Assembly: GCA_030549335.1 (NCBI GenBank)
Contig: CM060189.1
Span: forward strand, 34,495,001 to 34,559,000
Source of the DNA: Pontederia crassipes
Taxonomy: Eukaryota > Streptophyta > Magnoliopsida > Commelinales > Pontederiaceae
Direction of reading: 5' to 3'
DNA: 64,000 nt
This document shows positions 59,039-64,000 of the stretch, one piece after another. The notes under the pieces were generated by a model, which was given only the letters and a program-made list of their open reading frames with translations, did not search any database and was not told the DNA's origin. A program made the translations under genes and the position numbers. Position 1 is the first letter of the stretch. Every line of letters begins with the position of its first letter.

Positions 59039-59516
59039 TGTTAGAGTTGGTGAATACTTCAGGACCCCTTATTTCTCACACCGGGTTCGTCCACGTGAGC
59101 TTAGGAGAATCTGAGTATTACCCAATTAGCAGTGCTGCTGGCGTACGAACGAAAGAGGAGGTTCGGGGGCCCCCGCACCCCGACGGCGGTCCCGCTCGCC
59201 GGTGAGCGGGCGGGGGTTCGGGGGCAGCGCCCTCGAAATCAAGATGGATTTTGGACTTTTGTTTAGCCGGCTCGTGTGGTTCGGATTATGTTTTTTCTCT
59301 ATTTGTTTGAGTTTTAAATCCGGTTTGGAGAGGCTATTAATAGCCTAATTTCTGATGTAATCGGTGTGGCGGCTAAAAACCTAAACGATATAGAGGAACC
59401 TCTTTGCAGGACGTAGCCCTCATCTCAAGGGTGAACCTGGGTAAATTCGTGTGTCTCCTCTATTTTTCTGCAATCTCTCTGCGATCTTCTCTCCTTGTTC
59501 TCGAATTTTTCTATCA
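59039..59516 (+). repeat. 5' LTR of the copia element (478 bp)
   Basis: Starts TGTTAGAGTTGGTGAA and ends TTTTCTATCA. It contains a 16-bp perfect palindrome AGGCTATTAATAGCCT at 59331-59346, broken by one base in the 3' LTR. An 81-bp GC-rich block at 59193-59273, beginning with the hairpin CGCTCGCCGGTGAGCG, is missing from the 3' LTR. Confidence 0.93.
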
Positions 59517-59518
59517 AT

Positions 59519-59530
59519 TGGTATCAGAGC
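59519..59530 (+). other. Primer-binding site (initiator tRNA-Met)
   Basis: TGGTATCAGAGC, two bases after the 5' LTR, complementary to the 3' end of plant initiator tRNA-Met, the usual Ty1-copia primer. Confidence 0.93.
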
Positions 59531-59563
59531 ACAGGTTGTTCGAGGAATTAGGGTTTATTCGAG

Positions 59564-60379
59564 ATGTCAGGAGGATCGCGGATTGAGATAGAAAAATTTG
59601 ATGGAACACGATTTGATCTCTGGAAGATGAAGATGGAGGATTTTCTCTGTGATCGAGATTTTTGGACGGCAATCGAGAATGAGAGGCCAGACAAAGAAGC
59701 GGCGATGACTGCAGATGTCGCGAAGGCTTCAGATACGGCTTCCTCCAGTCAGGCAGATCCAAAGGCGATCGAAGAGTGTGATCGGATTGATAGAAAGGCG
59801 AAGGGTTTGATTCGACTTTGTCTCGCGGATTCAATTCTTACGAATGTGATGAGCGAACTTACAGCCAGAGATCTGTGGAGGAAGTTGGAATCCCTATATC
59901 AAAGTAAGTCATTGGTTAACAAGTTATTTCTGAAGAAGAAATTGTACAATCTTCGGATGCAGGAGGGTGACTCATTTTCTACTCATATTTATAATTTTAA
60001 CACGGTGATTAGTCAACTTGTATCAATCGGTGTTAAGTTTTAAGATGATGATAAGGTAATAACATTGCTCTGTTCGCTGCCGAATTCATGGGACAATTTG
60101 ATTGTCGTGATTGGTGGCGGGAATAAAGAACTTTCGTATGAAAGTGTATGTGCTGCCTTGTTATCAGAGGAAATACGGAGAAATGGATCGGCAAGTTCTG
60201 GTAAAGAGGCGCTGGCGGCCAGAGGAAGGCAACCAGAAAGGAATCAAAATCAGAGAGGGAGATCCAAATCTCGTGGGCGTTCGAAGAGTAAAGATAAGAA
60301 GGTGCAATGTTGGAGATGTCAAGAGTGGGGCCATCTGAAGCGAGATTGCAAAAACAAGCCGGTTCATAAGAAAGAAGCT
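59564..60379 (+). pseudogene. copia Gag (capsid and zinc knuckle), interrupted
   Basis: Starts MSGGSRIEIEKFDGTRFDLW, the typical Gag opening of Tnt1-like elements. It continues through the retrotran_gag/UBN2 region (ARDLWRKLESLYQSKSLVNK, LFLKKKLYNLRMQEGDS). An in-frame TAA at 60041-60043 interrupts the frame just after VKF; the text resumes in the same frame (LLCSLPNSWDNLI). A zinc knuckle CWRCQEWGHLKRDC (Cys-x2-Cys-x4-His-x4-Cys) at 60308-60349 follows a basic RGRSKSRGRSKSK stretch. Gag would form the virus-like particle; this copy cannot make a full-length one. Confidence 0.88.
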
Positions 60380-60439
60380 GAGTCAACCTCAGACAAAAAG
60401 GAGGCTGAGGCAGGAGATATGTATGTGACTTCTGCATGT

Positions 60440-61760
60440 ATGGTACAGTCAGATAAGGATGTCTGGCTCATCGATACTGGTGCTTCATACCACATGACAC
60501 CTCATAGACACTGATTTTGTGAATATGAGGAGTATAATGGCGGGGATGTCATGCTCGGAGATGACACTACGGTTCAGATTATTGGACGTGGCAAGGTGAA
60601 GCTGAGGATAAATGATGGCATGGTGAAGACTCTATCAAATGTGATGCATATACCACTTATGAGCAGGAGTTTATTATCTATTGGTACAATGGCAGATTCG
60701 GGTGTTATATTCAGTTGCGACAAGGATTCATGCAAGATGGTCAGAGGGTCTATTGTGATTGCGCGAGGGGTTCGCTATGGAACATTGTACAAGTTGCTTG
60801 GAGAGACTATATCTGTGGGCTGCAGATTTATTTCTGAAGAGGCCAAAGAAGATGAAGACAGCACATCTATACTGTGGCATCAGAGATTAGGCCATATCAG
60901 TGAGAAAGGACTTTCTACCATAGCATCAAGTCAGATGGTAGAAGGAGTTCCGGATTATTATGTGGGCTTCGGGTTCTGTGAACATTGCCTCAATGAAAAA
61001 CAGAACCGAGTCAATTTTCAACACACAGGTTCAAGAGCAACGAAGATTCTCGAATTGATCCATAGTGATGTCTTTGGACCAACTTCGACTCCATCTATTG
61101 GAGGGTCCAGGTACTATGTTTCTTTTATAGATAATTTTTTGAGATACAGTTGGATTTATTTTATCAAGAATAAATCAGATGTATTCGATAAGTTTCGAGA
61201 ATTTAAAGTTTTGGTGGAAAACCAATTGAGCTGCAAGATCAAGGTCCTTCGTACAGATAATGGAGGTGAATTTTGTTCAGATAAGTTTGAGCAGTTCTGC
61301 GTGGACAATGGTATTGCAAGGTAGAAAATAACTCCATATACACCTGAGCAGAATGGAGTAGCGGAAAGGTTAAATCGGTCACTCATAGAGAAGGCCAGAT
61401 GTATGCTGAGTTGGGCTGAATTGGGGCAAGAATTCTGGGCAGAAGCTGTAGCCACAGCAAACTACCTGAAGAACTGCTCACCGACCTCATCAGTGAAGGA
61501 TCAGACGCCTTATGAGGCAATGTTTGGGAAGAAGCCAAATTTGTCTCATGTTCGGGTGTTCGGATGTGACACATATGTTTATATACCCAAGGAAAAGCGG
61601 GATAAGCTTGACAGTAAATCTGAGAAGAATATATTTGTCGGATACAAGGAAGGGGTCAAGGGATACAAACTGTGGACTCCAAAGTCAAGGACTATTGTTT
61701 ACAACAGGGATGTTATTTTTCGTGAATCACGTTCCCAAGTTGAAGTTCAAAAATGTGATG
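60440..61760 (+). pseudogene. copia protease and integrase, interrupted
   Basis: The aspartic protease motif DTGASYHM starts at 60473, and a TGA at 60512 follows shortly after it where tryptophan is expected. The frame reopens to read the GAG-pre-integrase zinc domain (WHQRLGHIS then CEHC) and the integrase core. The first catalytic Asp is in IHSDVFGP, the second in LRTDNGGEF and the Glu in QNGVAERLNRS, so the DDE triad is intact. A TAG at 61322-61324 separates the second and third motifs and fits a CAG glutamine codon changed to TAG. The integrase C-terminal text (VFGCDTYVYIP, FVGYKEGVKGYKLW) follows. The frame is lost near 61760. Confidence 0.9.
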
Positions 61761-61762
61761 AA

Positions 61763-63634
61763 CTAAGAAAGTGGTAGTGATTGAAGAAGATTCTGATTCT
61801 GAAACTTCAGAGGTGGATGCACAAGATACTTCAGTTGAGTCTGTTACAAAACCGGATCAAGAGGACTCGGTTAATGAAGTTGAAGATACAGATTCAGATG
61901 AAGACCCAGATATTAGTACTACCATACCAGTTCTCAAGAGATCGACATGAGAAAGAAGAGCACCTTTGAGATACTCTCTTAGTGCTTTGAGTTCGTTTCA
62001 TGCTTTGAGCATCTTCGGAAAAGAACCTAGTTCTGTAAAAGATGCAAGGTCTATGGATGATGCAAATCAGTGGGAGCTTGCTATGGCAGATGAGATGCAG
62101 TCATTAGATAAGAATGAAACATGGAGCTTGTGTAAATTTCCTAAGGATAAAAAGGCAATTGGTTGCAAATGGGTGTTCAAGCGAAAGCTGAAACTGAATG
62201 GGTCTGTAGAGAAGTACAAGACGAGGCTGGTAGCTAAATGGTACTATCAGGTTGAGGGAGTCGACTATGATGAGATTTTTTCTCCCGTGGCGAAAATGAC
62301 TTCAATCAGACTTGTTCTATCTCTGGCAGCAGCATATAATCTTGAGGTAGAGCAGATGGATGTGAAGACGGTATTCCTTCATGGGGACTTGGAGAAAGAG
62401 ATATATATGAGACAACCAGAAGGTTTTGAGGTTCAAGGTAAAAAGAAGCTGGTGTGCAAATTGAAGAAGTCTATGTATGGATTAAAGCAGTCGCCAAGGA
62501 TGTGATATCAGATGTTTGATACGTACATGCTCGAACTCAAGTTTGTACGTTCAGATTCAGATCATTATGTTTATGTGAAGAGAATTGGAGATCAGTTTGT
62601 CATTCTTACACTATATGTGAATGACATGTTGCTGATTGGAAACAGTATGAAGATGGTGAATTCAGTGAAGGGTTTGTTGGTCAAGAAGTTTGAGATGAAA
62701 GACTTAGGGCCAGCGAATTTTATTTTGGGTATGCAGATTAGAAGGGATCGTCAGAAGCGAAAGTTGTGGTTAGGACAGGAGAAGTACATAAAAGAAGTGT
62801 TGAAAAAATTTTACATGTCGGACTGTAAGCCAGTGGGTACTCTTATGTCTCTAGGAACCAAACTTTCTGTAGAGCAATGCTCGAAGACGGATGAAGAAGT
62901 CGAAGAGATGGACCGTGTGCCATATGCAAGTGCAGTGGGCAGCTTGATGTATGCCATGGTGTGCACGCGTCCAGATATAGCCCAAGCAGTGGGAGTCTTG
63001 AGTCGGTATATGTCTAACCCAGGCAGGAAACATTGAAATGCTATCAAGAGAGTTTTCAAGTACTTTCATGGAACTTCAGATTTTGCTTTGTGCTTTGAAG
63101 GTGCGGGAAAAGGAAAGAGGCTTGATATTGTAGGACATGTAGATGCTGATTCGGGTGGAGACATTGATAGTAGACGGTCCACTAGCGGATATGTTTTTAC
63201 ATTATTTGGGGCTGCACTAAGTTGGATGAGCAAGAGACAAAGCATGGTAGCACTTTCTTCTACAGAAGCTGAATATATGGCTCTTACTCATGCTGCAAAG
63301 GAGGCCATATGGCTACGGCGGTTGTGCTTGGAGCTCGGATTTGAGCAAGATGCCATAGAGGTGAGATGTGATAATCAAGCTATTCAGTTAGCTAAGAATC
63401 CTGCATTTCACTCACGCACAAAGCATATTGACATCCAATACCATTTCATTCGGAAAAAGGTGGAAAATAAAGAGGTTCAGCTTGAAAAGGTTGATACAAC
63501 AGAGAATAGTTCTGATTTTTTGACTAAAGCAGTTACATGTGCAAAGTTCGAGTGGTGCTCTACTGCTATCGGATTGAAGAAGAATGTTGCTGGCAAGGCT
63601 CTCATTGGTGTGAAGTATCCACCAAGTGGGAGAA
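61763..63634 (+). pseudogene. copia reverse transcriptase and RNase H, interrupted
   Basis: After the frameshift, an acidic linker (VIEEDSDSETSEVDAQ) leads to a TGA at 61948-61950 (RST*ERR, a CGA-to-TGA change). Then come RT motifs: ANQWELAMADEMQSL, GCKWVFKRKLK, DYDEIFSPVAKMTSIR, QMDVKTVFLHGDLEKEIYM and SMYGLKQSPR. A TGA at 62503 replaces tryptophan. The catalytic box at 62614-62625 reads YVND instead of YVDD, a GAT-to-AAT change that should abolish polymerase activity. RNase H shows RRSTSGYVF, LSWMSKRQSMVALSSTEAEY and SRTKHIDIQYHFIR. A third TGA at 63034 lies between RT and RNase H. No stop precedes the polypurine tract, so the final frame runs on into the 3' LTR. Confidence 0.92.
63621..63634 (+). 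other. Polypurine tract of the copia element
   Basis: ACCAAGTGGGAGAA directly before the TGTTAGAG start of the 3' LTR; the usual plus-strand priming site of plant copia elements. Confidence 0.88.
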
Positions 63635-64000
63635 TGTTAGAGTTGGTGAACACTTCAGGACCCCTTGTTTCTCATACCGAGTTCGCCCACGTGAGCTTAG
63701 GGAAATTTGAGTATTACCCAATTAGCAGTGCTGCTGGCGTACGAATGAAAGAGGGGGTTCGGGGGGCTCCGTCCCCCGACGGCGGTCCGTGTGGTTCGGA
63801 TTAGATTTTTTCTCTGTTTATTTGAGTTTTAAACCCGGTTTGGAGAGGCTATTAATAACCTAATTTCTGATGTAATCGGTGTGGCGGCTGAAAATCTAAA
63901 TAATATAGTGGAACCTCTTTGCAGGACGTAGCCCTCATCTCAAGTGTGAACTTGGGTAAATTCGTGTGTCTCATCTATTTTTCTACAATCTCACTGCGAT
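63635..64000 (+). repeat. 3' LTR of the copia element, truncated by window end
   Basis: Starts TGTTAGAGTTGGTGAA like the 5' LTR. Compared with it, 81 bp are deleted between GGCGGTCC and GTGTGGTTCGG. About 31 more bases should follow beyond the window to complete it, giving a length near 397 bp. Confidence 0.92.

Larger units (their letters stand above)
59039..64000 (+). mobile_element. Ty1-copia retrotransposon, decayed, 3' LTR cut by window end
   Basis: Full order is visible: 5' LTR (59039-59516), primer-binding site (59519-59530), gag, protease, integrase, reverse transcriptase, RNase H, polypurine tract (63621-63634) and most of the 3' LTR (63635 on). The integrase-before-RT order marks Ty1-copia, and the layout resembles the Tnt1/Tork group. 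The coding region has six in-frame stops (60041, 60512, 61322, 61948, 62503, 63034) and one frameshift near 61757-61762. By hand the two LTRs differ at about 30 of some 365 aligned positions (about 8%), plus an 81-bp deletion in the 3' LTR, so this is not a recent insertion. Confidence 0.95.

Overview
This is nuclear DNA from a flowering plant. The background is AT-rich and carries many nested transposable elements of typical plant families (CACTA, hAT, Tourist/PIF, L1- and RTE-type LINEs, Ty1-copia elements and solo LTRs). Against it stand three small, intronless, GC-rich dirigent-like genes. GC-rich single-exon genes in an AT-rich, repeat-rich setting fit a monocot, but this is inference and I do not name a species. 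No bacterial operon, CRISPR array, rRNA or convincing tRNA was seen.

Layout. 0-9.9 kb: unannotated AT-rich DNA, a small perfect palindrome beside a near-perfect hairpin, and a 5'-truncated L1-like LINE (2168-5276, minus strand). 10-11.4 kb: an internally deleted hAT element with an exact 8-bp target-site duplication (TSD). 12.6-13.0 kb: an RTE LINE 3' end with an exact 19-bp TSD. 14.7-19.8 kb: a 5.1-kb CACTA element with exact TIRs and TSD; it keeps the 5' exon of a TNP2-type transposase and a spliced TNPA-like gene end but has lost the catalytic core. 20.3-33.4 kb: solo LTRs with exact TSDs (20341, 25403, 29937), a second RTE tail, and a nest of CACTA derivatives. 34.9-51.3 kb: the dirigent array (34993, 39011, 50802), whose third member is frameshifted. 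The DIR2-DIR3 interval is filled by nested insertions (Tourist element with another inverted-repeat element inside, a minus-strand solo LTR, a Ty3-gypsy-like LTR relic, a third RTE tail). 52.2-52.9 kb: a 354-bp CACTA MITE inside an older inverted-repeat element. 53-59 kb: AT-rich DNA with tandem duplications and gene-like fragments. 59.0-64.0 kb: a nearly complete but dead Ty1-copia retrotransposon, with its 3' LTR cut by the window end.

The likely working host genes are DIR1 and DIR2: secreted dirigent-like proteins, a family linked to stereoselective phenoxy-radical coupling (lignans, lignin) and defence. All three dirigent copies have a TATAAAT box 74-108 bp before the ATG, and each promoter region carries a different microsatellite. 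Almost everything else is transposon-derived and in decay. The copia element shows it most clearly: six in-frame stops, all explicable by C-to-T or G-to-A change, and a mutated catalytic YVDD box.
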